From positions 5,082,603 through 5,146,602 of the forward strand of contig NZ_CP059735.1 of assembly GCF_000948975.2 (NCBI RefSeq): 64,000 nt of DNA. The letters run 5' to 3'. Each line of letters begins with the position of its first letter. The first letter of the stretch is position 1. The notes beneath the pieces were generated by a model. It was not told the DNA's origin. It saw nothing but the letters and a program-made list of their open reading frames with translations, and made no database searches. The position numbers and the translations under genes are program-made. The DNA comes from Thalassomonas actiniarum (GTDB lineage Bacteria > Pseudomonadota > Gammaproteobacteria > Enterobacterales > Alteromonadaceae). Positions 27,663-36,520 of the stretch are shown piece after piece.

Positions 27663-29723
27663 ATGAAAACTATAATAACAAGTGCTTTATGCTCTTCTTT
27701 GTTGTTAGTAGCCGGTTGTAACACCACAGAAGACACAAATTCAACAAATACTGCAATGCAAAAGACCGCTTTAGCCTCGGGCATTGAAAAAGCAAATATG
27801 GACATGAGCGTCCGTCCCCAGGACAACTTTTATCAATATATCAACGGTGGCTGGTTAAAATCGCATGATATCCCCAGCAATAAAACCACTATCGGTTCTT
27901 TTTATGATCTGCGCGATAAAGCCGATGATGATGTTAAAGCCATCATCGAAGAGCTGGCCGATGCTAAAAGTTTGAAAAACGGCAGCGACGAGCAAAAAGT
28001 TGCCGACTTGTTCCGTTCTTATATGGATACCGCAGAGCGCGATGCTTTGGCTATTAAACCCATTCAGCATATTCTGGATGTGATCAACAATATCGGCGAC
28101 AAAGATCAGCTGGCCAGCTTCTTTGCCAAATACGATGCCCTTGGCATCGCCAACCCGCTGGGTTTTTATATCAGCATCGACGCCAAAAACTCCAGCCGCT
28201 ATGCCAGCCATATCTGGCAAAGCGGTTTAGGTTTACCGGACAGAGATTATTATTTTAATGAAGCAGAGCGTTTTGTTAAATTACGCAGCGGTTACCTGAC
28301 CCATATTGAAAACATGTACAAGCTTGCCGGTCTTACTGACGGTCAGACAGCGGCAAAAACCATTATGAACCTGGAAAGCCAGCTGGCCGAGCATCACTGG
28401 ACCCGGGTTGAAAGCCGTAACAGCGAAAAGCGTTATAACAAGTTTGCCACCGCTGATTTATCCGGCCTTACAGATGGCTTTAACTGGCAGGCTTACCTGG
28501 CAGCCATGGGGGTTGCCGGTGAAAAAGACATCATCATCAATCAGCCTGACTTCGTTAAAGCTTTCGGCACCATCTTTGCCGAAACCTCGCTTGAAGACTG
28601 GAAAAGCTATTTAACTTTCCATACCTTAAGCAGCTTCGCCTCTTACCTGGGCCAGGATATCGTTAACGAAGACTTTGACTTTTTCTCCAAGCAGCTTAAC
28701 GGCCGCCAGGAGCAGCGTCCATTGTGGAAACGCGGCGTGGCAGTGGTTAACAACAACTTAGGTGAAGTCATAGGTAAAGTGTACGTGGGCCGTCATTTCA
28801 CCCCAGAAGCGAAATCTCGCATGAGCACTTTGGTTGAGAATTTACGCAGCTCCTACGGCCAGAGCATCGACGAGCTGGAGTGGATGTCTAAAAAGACCCA
28901 GAAAGCCGCCCATGTGAAATTAGCCGCCTTTACCCCGAAAATCGGTTACCCGGACAAATGGGAAGATTACTCTTCACTGACCATCAAAGGCGACGACTTA
29001 GTCGGCAATATCATCCGCTCTCGTACCGTAAGCAGCCAAAAACAACTGGAAAAACTCGGCGGCCCGATCCGCAAATGGGAATGGGGCATGACACCGCAAA
29101 CGGTTAATGCTTATTACAGCCCGACCCGCAACGAAATCGTCTTCCCTGCCGCTATTTTACAGCCGCCGTTCTTTAATATGGCTGCCGACGATGCGGTAAA
29201 CTACGGTGGTATCGGCGCGGTGATCGGTCACGAAATGGGCCATGGTTTTGATGATCAGGGCAGCAAATACGATGCCGAAGGTAATCTGCGTAACTGGTGG
29301 TCAGAGCAGGATTTAGCCGAATTTTCCAAGCGTACCAAATCGCTTGTTGACCAGTACCAGGGTTATAAAGTCTTTGACGATTTACACGTCAACGGCGAAT
29401 TAACCTTAGGTGAGAACATCGGCGACCTTTCCGGTGTCACTATCGCTTATAAAGCCTATAAGGCCTCTTTAAACGGTAAAGAAGCCCCTGTGATTGACGG
29501 TTTAACCGGCGACCAGCGCTTCTTCATGGGTTATGCGCAAATCTGGCGCAGCAAAATGGTTGAAAAAACCATGCGTAACCGCGTAGCCACCGACCCGCAT
29601 TCACCGGGTGAGTTCCGCGCCTTGGGTTCATTGTCGAATATGAATGAATTCTATGAAGCCTTTGACGTTAAAGAAGGCGATGCCATGTACTTGGCACCAG
29701 AGCAACGCGTGAAAATCTGGTAA
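27663..29723 (+). CDS. M13-family zinc metallopeptidase lipoprotein (neprilysin/PepO-like)
   Basis: A 686-residue peptidase. The lipoprotein signal ends in LVAGC near residue 19. The catalytic motif HEMGH is at residues 523-527 (VIGHEMGHGFDDQGSKYD) and the third-ligand motif GENIGDLSG lies about 60 residues later. The substrate-binding NAYYSPTRNEIVFPAAILQP is near residue 481. The C-terminus ends in VKIW, typical for the family. Anchored at the envelope, it would cleave small peptides. It is monocistronic, with its own terminator. Confidence 0.95.
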   Translation: MKTIITSALCSSLLLVAGCNTTEDTNSTNTAMQKTALASGIEKANMDMSVRPQDNFYQYINGGWLKSHDIPSNKTTIGSFYDLRDKADDDVKAIIEELADAKSLKNGSDEQKVADLFRSYMDTAERDALAIKPIQHILDVINNIGDKDQLASFFAKYDALGIANPLGFYISIDAKNSSRYASHIWQSGLGLPDRDYYFNEAERFVKLRSGYLTHIENMYKLAGLTDGQTAAKTIMNLESQLAEHHWTRVESRNSEKRYNKFATADLSGLTDGFNWQAYLAAMGVAGEKDIIINQPDFVKAFGTIFAETSLEDWKSYLTFHTLSSFASYLGQDIVNEDFDFFSKQLNGRQEQRPLWKRGVAVVNNNLGEVIGKVYVGRHFTPEAKSRMSTLVENLRSSYGQSIDELEWMSKKTQKAAHVKLAAFTPKIGYPDKWEDYSSLTIKGDDLVGNIIRSRTVSSQKQLEKLGGPIRKWEWGMTPQTVNAYYSPTRNEIVFPAAILQPPFFNMAADDAVNYGGIGAVIGHEMGHGFDDQGSKYDAEGNLRNWWSEQDLAEFSKRTKSLVDQYQGYKVFDDLHVNGELTLGENIGDLSGVTIAYKAYKASLNGKEAPVIDGLTGDQRFFMGYAQIWRSKMVEKTMRNRVATDPHSPGEFRALGSLSNMNEFYEAFDVKEGDAMYLAPEQRVKIW

Positions 29724-29752
29724 ATCAGGTAATATTTACAACTTATCTGTCT

Positions 29753-29776
29753 AAGGGAGCTTCGGCTCCCTTTTTT
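29753..29776 (+). terminator. Intrinsic terminator of the M13 peptidase gene
   Basis: AGGGAGC and GCTCCCT arms with a TTCG tetraloop (the extra-stable C-UUCG-G type) and six T residues, 30 bases past the stop. Confidence 0.95.
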
Positions 29777-29937
29777 ATTTTTAAAATAAACCTTGTTCTT
29801 AAGACAGCCAACTCGGTTCGAACTTCTGCTGCTGTTATGCCCTCCTGCACTCCCTTAACCTTCAGCCGCTAATCTTGGGTCTTTAACAATTCCATATAAG
29901 AAATGACAGTTCTTTACATTAAAATTAGCTATTCTGT

Positions 29938-29987
29938 TTGACTAATATCTCGCCATACGATTTAATTAATCACATGATTAATTAAAT
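29938..29987 (+). promoter_or_regulatory. Promoter with overlapping palindromic operator of the efflux operon
   Basis: TTGACT at 29938-29943, a 17-base spacer and TTTAAT at 29961-29966 form a good sigma-70 promoter. A perfect inverted repeat with 13-base arms (ATTTAATTAATCA and its complement, separated by CA) spans 29960-29987. It covers the -10 box and the transcription start, 13 bases before the TetR start codon. This is the expected place for autorepression. Confidence 0.75.
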
Positions 29988-29999
29988 ACTGATAACCGA

Positions 30000-30653
30000 A
30001 TGTCAGATAAGAGAAACCAGACAAGCAGCAAAGGCCGCCCGGTCGACAGCAAAAAGCAAGCATTGCAAAAGCAAAAATTACTCGATGCCGCATTAGCCCT
30101 GTTAAGTGAAAAAAACTTCAGCGAAATCACCATACGTGAATTAGCTAAAGTGGCCGGAGTGAACTCCGCTATGGTCAGTTATTACTTTGATAACAAAGAA
30201 GGTTTATTTATTGCCTTATTAGAGCAGCTCTCGGATAAAGAATTTAGCCGCCTCGGCAATTTACGCCAGGAAAAGGAGCCGATAAAAGCTGTGATCACTT
30301 TTATGCTTGGCATGATCAATCAAAACCCGGGATTGATGAAACTGGTACACAGTGAAGCCATGTCCCCGGATTCAACCTTAGGGGCCGCCATGATCGAACG
30401 CTTTCCCAAACGCATGGCGGCTCTTTTACCCGATCTTATCGCTGCTCAGCAGGCGCAGGGAAAAATACGTCCTGACATTAACCCCAAGTATGCCGCCTTT
30501 TCTTTGATCAGCTTAATCGTCACCCCTTTTATCGTTACCCCGATACGGGAGCAGGCATGGCAAATCACAACCCCGGAACTCAACACCCCACAATGGACTG
30601 AGCATATTTATCAACTTTTTATATTCGGAATGACTAAAGGGCCAGCCCAATGA
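30000..30653 (+). CDS. TetR/AcrR family repressor of an RND efflux operon
   Basis: A 217-residue regulator. The N-terminal DNA-binding domain has the helix-turn-helix IRELAKVAGVNSAMVSYYF near residue 45, after a basic tail. The C-terminal domain (about 80-215) would bind the inducer. It is the first gene of a three-gene operon, overlapping the next gene by 4 bases (ATGA), so it most likely represses its own operon through the 13-bp-arm palindrome upstream. The ribosome site is weak. CerR/TtgR-like drug-efflux repressors are similar; the inducing compound is unknown. Confidence 0.9.
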   Translation: MSDKRNQTSSKGRPVDSKKQALQKQKLLDAALALLSEKNFSEITIRELAKVAGVNSAMVSYYFDNKEGLFIALLEQLSDKEFSRLGNLRQEKEPIKAVITFMLGMINQNPGLMKLVHSEAMSPDSTLGAAMIERFPKRMAALLPDLIAAQQAQGKIRPDINPKYAAFSLISLIVTPFIVTPIREQAWQITTPELNTPQWTEHIYQLFIFGMTKGPAQ

Positions 30654-32026
30654 AAGCATTGCTAAAATCCTTCTTAAAGACAAAGTTTGCCTTACCCGCG
30701 ATACTCGCCGCCGGTATTGCCTTAATGATGTTGATCGTTAAACTGCAGCCGCAAATGAAACACGATCCCCGGGCCCGGCCTTCGGTGCCGGTAGATACCG
30801 TGACCGTAGCCGAGCATATGATCCGTCCCGCCATCACCGGCTTTGGCACGGTTGAGCCGGATCTGACCCTGCAAGCCAAAGCGGAAGTTTCCGGGCGCAT
30901 CACCTATATTCACCCGGAATTAAAAATCGGTGAAATTCTGGCTAAAAACACTGTGCTGCTGCGCATCGACGACAGGGATTACCAGCTCAATTTAAAGCAG
31001 GCACAGGCGGATCTGTTGTCCAGCCAGGCCAGTTTAAAGGAAATGGAACTGACGGTAGAAAACAACAAGCTGGATCTGAAACTGGCCAACGAAAAACTTA
31101 AAGTTCGGAAAAAAGAACTGGCCCGCCTGGAAAAGCTGCGCAAGTCCGGCGCCGTTTCCCTGTCGACCTTAGACGCCGAAAGACAAAACATGCTGCAGCA
31201 ACAGCAGGAAGTGCAGCAGCTAAAAAATACCCAGATCACCCTGCCCTCGGATATCGAAGTCTTACAGGCGAAGATTGAAATTTCACAGGCACAGTTAGAG
31301 CAAAGTAAGCGCGATCTGGCCCGCACCGAAATCCGCCTGCCTTTTAACGGCCGCATCAATGCGGTAAGCGCCGAGCTCGATCAGTACGTCAGCACCAACA
31401 CCCTGTTATTCGAGGCTTACGGCATAGATAAAATGATAGTCAATGCCCAGTTTTCCCTGCAGCAGTTTAGCCAGATTGCCGCCAGCTTTGACCGCAGCCA
31501 ACTCAATTACGAAGACTTATTGTCAGACAGGACAATGAGTGACATCTTCAGCTCCCTCGGCCTGAGCGCCACCTTGTATGCTGCCGGTAACGAGTCTCTG
31601 AGCTGGCAGGCAAAAGTAGAGCGTCTGTCCGGCAGCATAGATTCCCAAACCCGCACCCTGGGGGTCGTGGTCAGTGTTGAAGGCGTTTATAAAAATATAG
31701 ATCCCGGCGTCAAGCCCCCCTTGCTGGCAGGCAACTATATGAAAGTGAACCTGCACGGCGCACAAAAGCAATTTGTGATCGCCCCCAGGTTTGCCCTGCA
31801 CCAGGGACAAATTTACCGCGTGGGTAAGGCAGATACCCTGGAGCGTCTCGATCTCAACAAAGTCCAGCTGCAGGGAGAGCTGGCCCTGTTTACCGATACC
31901 CTTAAACCGGGAGACAAGATCATTACCTCGGATGTTTTCCCCGCAGTACAGGGCATGAGCCTGTCTCCGGTCAATGACCAGGCCCTGCAACAGCAACTGG
32001 ATACCTGGGTGAGGAAAGCGCAATGA
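30650..32026 (+). CDS. RND efflux periplasmic adaptor (membrane fusion protein)
   Basis: A 458-residue HlyD/AcrA-type adaptor. An N-terminal membrane anchor (about residues 12-33) has no lipobox. A half-lipoyl motif (GFGTVEPDLTLQAKAEVSG near residue 64) is followed by a long alpha-helical coiled-coil hairpin rich in Leu, Gln and Lys (about 105-215), then the second lipoyl half and the beta-barrel domain. It links the inner-membrane pump to an outer-membrane channel such as TolC, which is not encoded here. It overlaps tetR and the pump gene by 4 bases each, so the three are translationally coupled. Confidence 0.92.
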   Translation: MKALLKSFLKTKFALPAILAAGIALMMLIVKLQPQMKHDPRARPSVPVDTVTVAEHMIRPAITGFGTVEPDLTLQAKAEVSGRITYIHPELKIGEILAKNTVLLRIDDRDYQLNLKQAQADLLSSQASLKEMELTVENNKLDLKLANEKLKVRKKELARLEKLRKSGAVSLSTLDAERQNMLQQQQEVQQLKNTQITLPSDIEVLQAKIEISQAQLEQSKRDLARTEIRLPFNGRINAVSAELDQYVSTNTLLFEAYGIDKMIVNAQFSLQQFSQIAASFDRSQLNYEDLLSDRTMSDIFSSLGLSATLYAAGNESLSWQAKVERLSGSIDSQTRTLGVVVSVEGVYKNIDPGVKPPLLAGNYMKVNLHGAQKQFVIAPRFALHQGQIYRVGKADTLERLDLNKVQLQGELALFTDTLKPGDKIITSDVFPAVQGMSLSPVNDQALQQQLDTWVRKAQ

Positions 32027-35000
32027 TACGTTATTTTACCGCCCATCCTACGGCGGCCAACTTATTGATGCTGCTGCTGATATTTATGGGCATCAGCGTC
32101 TTACCGGATATCAAGCGGGAAACCTTCCCGGAAGTCAAAGCCTACTCGCTGCAGGTCAATGTCCCCTATCCGGGAGCAACGCCTGTGGATGTCGAGCAGG
32201 GGATCTGTTTGCCGCTCGAAGATGCTCTTGACGGCATCAGCTTTATCGAGGAAAAAGTCTGTGAAGCCAGGCAAAATCTCGGCTTAATGACAATAAAAAT
32301 GCTCGAACAGGGGGATTTTGTTAAATTCACCGATGATGTTAAAACTGCCATCGACGGCATCAACGAATTTCCCGATAACGCCGAAGAACCAGTGGTGACG
32401 GAAAAAGGCCGTACCCAGCATGTGATTTCCATCGCCTTAACCGCAGACTTGCCGAGATCTGAACTTAAAACCCTGGCGGAAAACCTCAAGCAGCGCATCC
32501 TGCAGCACCCCCAAATCCCGCTGGTGAAGATCAGCGGTTTTTCCGAGCGCCAGCTCAGGGTGCAGGTTTCCCAGGAGAACCTGCGCAGTTACGGTCTGGA
32601 TCTGCAGCAGCTGGTAAGCCTTATCAGCAAACAGGATCTTGACTTGCCGCTGGGTTCGATTGAAACCGAAAACAGCGAAACCCAGCTACGTTTTAGCGAC
32701 GAAAGACGCAGCGCCCTGGATCTTGCCCAGCTGGTGATCTTAACCGGTGAACAAGGCAATGAAGTCCGGCTCGGGGAAATCGCCACCATAATCGACACCT
32801 TTGAACTGGCTGAAGACAAGGTAGAGTTTAACGGCCGCCCCGCCGCCCTGCTGAAAATTGAAAAAAATACCATAGACGACAGTTTGGATGTGCTGGCGGC
32901 GGTGGAAGAGATCATCAACACAGAATCCGCCCGCCTGCCTGATGGTGTTTCCCTCGATATTACCCAGGATGCCACCAGCATAGTCAAAGATCGCATCAAT
33001 ATGCTGCTCACCAATGCCTGGCAGGGACTGCTGCTGGTATTTGCCACTATGTGGCTGTTCTTTACCGTGCGTTATGCCTTCTGGGTGGTGATGGGGCTGC
33101 CGGTCTCATTTTTAGCCAGTGCCTTTGTACTCGGCCATATGGGCATCACCATCAATATGATTTCCATGGTCGCCCTGTTGCTGGCGCTGGGTATCTTAAT
33201 GGATGATGCCATCGTCATTGCCGAGTCTATAGGCACCCAGCTGAAAAAAGGTTTAAAACCCATGGAGGCAGCAATAAAGGGCACCAAAATCGTGGCCCGT
33301 GGGGTTGCCTCTTCCTATGCCACCACTTTGTGTATTTTTATCGGCCTGGTTTTTCTCCAGGGAGATCTGGGGCAGATCCTTAAAGTGATCCCTATCGTGC
33401 TAATTTCGGTGATTTCCGTTTCCCTGATCGAAGCATTTTTTATCTTACCCAACCATTTGCACCACTCCCTCGCCCATGGCGAAAAGCAAAAACCGTCCAG
33501 GTTCCGTGTTAAGTTCGAGCAGAAATTCGAACACTTAAGGACCCGCACTTATGTGCTGGTGGAAAAAATCATTCATTACCGCTATGCCTTTATCGGCGCC
33601 GTACTGGCCTTTTTCCTGTTATCGGTAAGCATGCTTGCCTCGGGCATATTACAGTTTTCCGCTTTTCCCAATGTTGAAGGGGACAGGCTGCAGGCACAAA
33701 TATTAATGCCGGCGGGCACGCCGTTAAAGCAAACCGAGCGTGTGGTTGAGCAGCTGTTAACGGCGCTTGATAAAACCTCGCAGGAACTCCAGGCAGATGA
33801 AGATCATACCTTAGTCAAATCATTTGCCGTGAGTTTCAACCAGAACTCGGATGCGTTCGAATCAGGTCCTCATCTGGCCACCATAGATGTCGACTTGCTG
33901 TCGGCAGAAATACGCAATACCAAGATGCAGCATTTTATCAACCGCTGGCGGCAAAGCAGCGGTATTATCCCGGACGCCCTGACCTTATCCTTTAAAGAGC
34001 CGAGCATAGGCCCAAGCGGCAGGGCTATCCAGATACGCCTGACCGGCAATGATCTCAACGAGCTGGCAAAAGCCTCGTTTGAACTGCAAACCTGGCTGTC
34101 CGGTTATCCCGGGGTTAACAACCTGTTGGACGATCTCAGACCCGGCAAGCCTGAATTTACCCTGAAATTAAAGGACGGCGCCTATAACTTAGGCATAGAT
34201 GCCCGGACCATAGCCAACCAGGTCAGAAGCGCCTTCCAGGGCAACAAGGTACTGGAAACCAATGTCGATCTGGAAACCTTCGAAATTACCGTAATGTTAA
34301 CCCCCGAGTCCCGGGATGAATTTGCCGATTTCGATAATTTCCCGATCATACACCCCACCAGCGGCGCCATTATCCCCTTGTCGGCGGTGGCCAAGATCAC
34401 CGCTACCCGCGGCTATTCACGCATCGGCCGCTACAACAACCAAAGGGCGGTCACCGTCTACGGGGATATCGACGGCACAGTCAACAACACCCAAAAAGTG
34501 ATGAAAGATCTGACCAAACGCTGGCTGCCTGATTTCCAGCAAAGATATCCGGATATTAAGCTGAGCCAGGAAGGGGAAACCAAGAACTCTGCCATTACCC
34601 AGCAATCCATGGTGCAGTCGTTTGTTTTTGGTATCTTAGGAGTGTTTTTACTGCTTTCCTTCCAGTTCCGCAGTTATATCGAACCTGTGATCGTGTTGGT
34701 GGCAATTCCGCTGGCAATGATAGGCACCATCTGGGGCCACTTGCTTATGGGGCTAAGTTTTACCATGCCTTCGATGCTAGGTTTTGTTTCCCTGGCGGGT
34801 ATTGTCGTTAACGACTCGATATTGCTGGTGGAGTTTGTCAAAAAACGGGTGGAAGAAGGATATTCGGTACACCAGGCGGCAGCCAAAGCCAGCTACGACA
34901 GGTTCCGGGCGGTATTCTTAACCTCAGTCACCACTATCGCCGGGATGACACCGCTGTTGTTTGAAACAAGCCTCCAGGCGCAGATATTGATCCCGCTGGC

Positions 35001-35148
35001 CACCAGTATCGTCTTCGGTATTGCCACCTCCACTTTGCTGGTGCTGTTTGTGTTGCCTTGCCTGTACACCATACTGGAAGATTTTGGTTTGGCTAAATCA
35101 AAAAAAGAGCAGCATTTGGATGAGGTCGCGGCAGATGCCGTCACTTAG
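32023..35148 (+). CDS. RND efflux pump, inner-membrane permease (AcrB/MexB-like superfamily)
   Basis: A 1041-residue proton-driven pump with the usual 12 transmembrane segments and two large periplasmic loops. The proton-relay aspartates are in LGILMDDAIVIAES in TM4 (near residue 390). The second-half motif AGIVVNDSILLVEF and the C-terminal PCLYTILEDFG are typical. The N-terminus MIRYFTAHPTAANLLMLLL matches the subgroup found with single-adaptor operons in marine bacteria, close to the multidrug (HAE) pumps and not to the heavy-metal type. The substrate is not predictable. It is the last gene of the operon. Confidence 0.94.
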   Translation: MIRYFTAHPTAANLLMLLLIFMGISVLPDIKRETFPEVKAYSLQVNVPYPGATPVDVEQGICLPLEDALDGISFIEEKVCEARQNLGLMTIKMLEQGDFVKFTDDVKTAIDGINEFPDNAEEPVVTEKGRTQHVISIALTADLPRSELKTLAENLKQRILQHPQIPLVKISGFSERQLRVQVSQENLRSYGLDLQQLVSLISKQDLDLPLGSIETENSETQLRFSDERRSALDLAQLVILTGEQGNEVRLGEIATIIDTFELAEDKVEFNGRPAALLKIEKNTIDDSLDVLAAVEEIINTESARLPDGVSLDITQDATSIVKDRINMLLTNAWQGLLLVFATMWLFFTVRYAFWVVMGLPVSFLASAFVLGHMGITINMISMVALLLALGILMDDAIVIAESIGTQLKKGLKPMEAAIKGTKIVARGVASSYATTLCIFIGLVFLQGDLGQILKVIPIVLISVISVSLIEAFFILPNHLHHSLAHGEKQKPSRFRVKFEQKFEHLRTRTYVLVEKIIHYRYAFIGAVLAFFLLSVSMLASGILQFSAFPNVEGDRLQAQILMPAGTPLKQTERVVEQLLTALDKTSQELQADEDHTLVKSFAVSFNQNSDAFESGPHLATIDVDLLSAEIRNTKMQHFINRWRQSSGIIPDALTLSFKEPSIGPSGRAIQIRLTGNDLNELAKASFELQTWLSGYPGVNNLLDDLRPGKPEFTLKLKDGAYNLGIDARTIANQVRSAFQGNKVLETNVDLETFEITVMLTPESRDEFADFDNFPIIHPTSGAIIPLSAVAKITATRGYSRIGRYNNQRAVTVYGDIDGTVNNTQKVMKDLTKRWLPDFQQRYPDIKLSQEGETKNSAITQQSMVQSFVFGILGVFLLLSFQFRSYIEPVIVLVAIPLAMIGTIWGHLLMGLSFTMPSMLGFVSLAGIVVNDSILLVEFVKKRVEEGYSVHQAAAKASYDRFRAVFLTSVTTIAGMTPLLFETSLQAQILIPLATSIVFGIATSTLLVLFVLPCLYTILEDFGLAKSKKEQHLDEVAADAVT

Positions 35149-35206
35149 CATTAGCTGAACATTCACTAAGCAAGCGCCGAAGAAAAAGCCAAGTTTCGTA
35201 CCGTTC

Positions 35207-35238
35207 AAGCCGCCGCAACCTTTGCCGGCGGCTTTTTT
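35207..35238 (+). terminator. Intrinsic terminator of the efflux operon
   Basis: AAGCCGCCG and CGGCGGCTT arms with a 10-base loop are followed by a T run, about 60 bases past the pump stop. Confidence 0.88.
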
Positions 35239-35326
35239 AATGTCTCCAGATTTATTTAGCCATCTAAACCGCTAAAGCTTGCCAGTGATAAAAATAACCA
35301 GTACACTGCCGCCCTAAGATGGTGTT

Positions 35327-35537
35327 TTCTTTAGGCTTCGATTGTTCTTTTTCCAAAGTGAAGCCGCATAAAGCAAACTTAATAGGGAACGTGGTGCCTG
35401 TCTTAAGGTCTTTACTTTAAAACATTAATCCACGGCTGTACCCGCAACTGTAAACAGGGCTGATAATACAAACCACTGGCAAAAGCCGGGAAGGGTATTG
35501 TCGGGTTATCCCTAAAGCCAGGAAACCTGCCATTGAA
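35327..35537 (+). ncRNA. Cobalamin riboswitch (upstream of btuDC-cobO-btuF)
   Basis: The conserved elements appear in order: AATAGGGAAC (35391-35400), GTGGTGCC, CTGTACCCGCAACTGTAA (about 35435-35453), AACCACTGG (about 35471-35479), GCCGGGAAGGG, and the B12 box AAAGCCAGGAAACCTGCC (35514-35531). A P1 stem can close between ATGG near 35329 and CCAT near 35530. It binds adenosylcobalamin and lowers expression of the uptake operon. The 170 bases between the aptamer and the first gene contain two exclusive pairings (35551-35556 with 35565-35570, or 35552-35560 with 35614-35622), a possible expression platform. Confidence 0.92.
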
Positions 35538-35707
35538 AACTTATAAACTAAAGGTGCGGGCCTACACCTTGAGTGACAATTCATTGACTTTTCAGTGCTA
35601 TTTGTACTCTCTTCCTGCACCTGCTAGCTTAAAACATTAGATTCAAGGCCGGGGCAAAAGATGTTAAGCCAGACAATTGATCACACAATATCGGCAGGTA
35701 CAAGTTA

Positions 35708-36520
35708 ATGCCGGCCCTGATTAACCTGGACAAGCTTGGCTGGGCAGTCGGCGATAAGCACATCCTCAAAGATATCTCGCTGGCAGTGGATAAAGGCGAG
35801 GTATTGGGTATTATCGGCCCCAACGGCGCCGGTAAAACCAGTTTACTCAATTGCCTGCTCAACCAGCAAAAAGACTTTACCGGCTCGGTAAACTTTAAAG
35901 GCAAAAATATCAGCACTTACGCCCCTCGGGAACTGGCGAAATCTTTTGCCCTGGTGGCACAAAAAACAGCCCCGGTCTTTAACCTTTCGGTATCCGATAT
36001 CGTGCGCATGGGTTTATTGCCCCATAAAACCCTGTTTAGCCTGGACAATGATTTTGATAAACATCAAATTGAGCTGGCGCTGGAAAAAGTCGGCTTAGCG
36101 AATAAAATCCATGATGCCTTTAATACCCTATCCGGCGGTGAGCAGCAGCGGGTATTGATCGCCCGGGCCTTAGTGCAAAGGGCCGAGGTCTTGGTTTTGG
36201 ATGAACCCACCAACCACCTGGATGTCTATTACCAGCACCAGATATTAGACTTGGTAAAAAACTTAAATATCACTGTGGTAATGACGGTGCATGATTTGAA
36301 CCTGGCCGCACAATATTGCCGCCGTTTACTCTTGCTCGACCAGGGTCAGGTTATTGCCGATGGTCCCCCTGAAAAAGTACTGGGCAGTTCACTGTTAACA
36401 CAAGTCTTCCGCCTTAACTGCCAGCAGGAGTTAGATCCCGTAACCGGAAAAACCCGGGTTTATTTTCACTTGCCCAAACACAGTACTAAGGCAAGGAATA
36501 CGGGAGAAGCAAACCAATGA
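35708..36520 (+). CDS. btuD: Vitamin B12 ABC transporter ATP-binding protein BtuD
   Basis: A 270-residue cytoplasmic ABC ATPase. Walker A GPNGAGKT is at residues 37-44, the signature LSGGEQQR at 141-148, Walker B with D165-E166 in LVLDEPTNHLD, and the switch histidine in TVHDLN. It belongs to the FecCD/BtuCD-type importer group. The role is B12 import, supported by the upstream cobalamin riboswitch and the btuC, cobO and btuF neighbours. It overlaps btuC by 4 bases (ATGA). The start has only a weak AGGT ribosome site. Confidence 0.93.
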   Translation: MPALINLDKLGWAVGDKHILKDISLAVDKGEVLGIIGPNGAGKTSLLNCLLNQQKDFTGSVNFKGKNISTYAPRELAKSFALVAQKTAPVFNLSVSDIVRMGLLPHKTLFSLDNDFDKHQIELALEKVGLANKIHDAFNTLSGGEQQRVLIARALVQRAEVLVLDEPTNHLDVYYQHQILDLVKNLNITVVMTVHDLNLAAQYCRRLLLLDQGQVIADGPPEKVLGSSLLTQVFRLNCQQELDPVTGKTRVYFHLPKHSTKARNTGEANQ

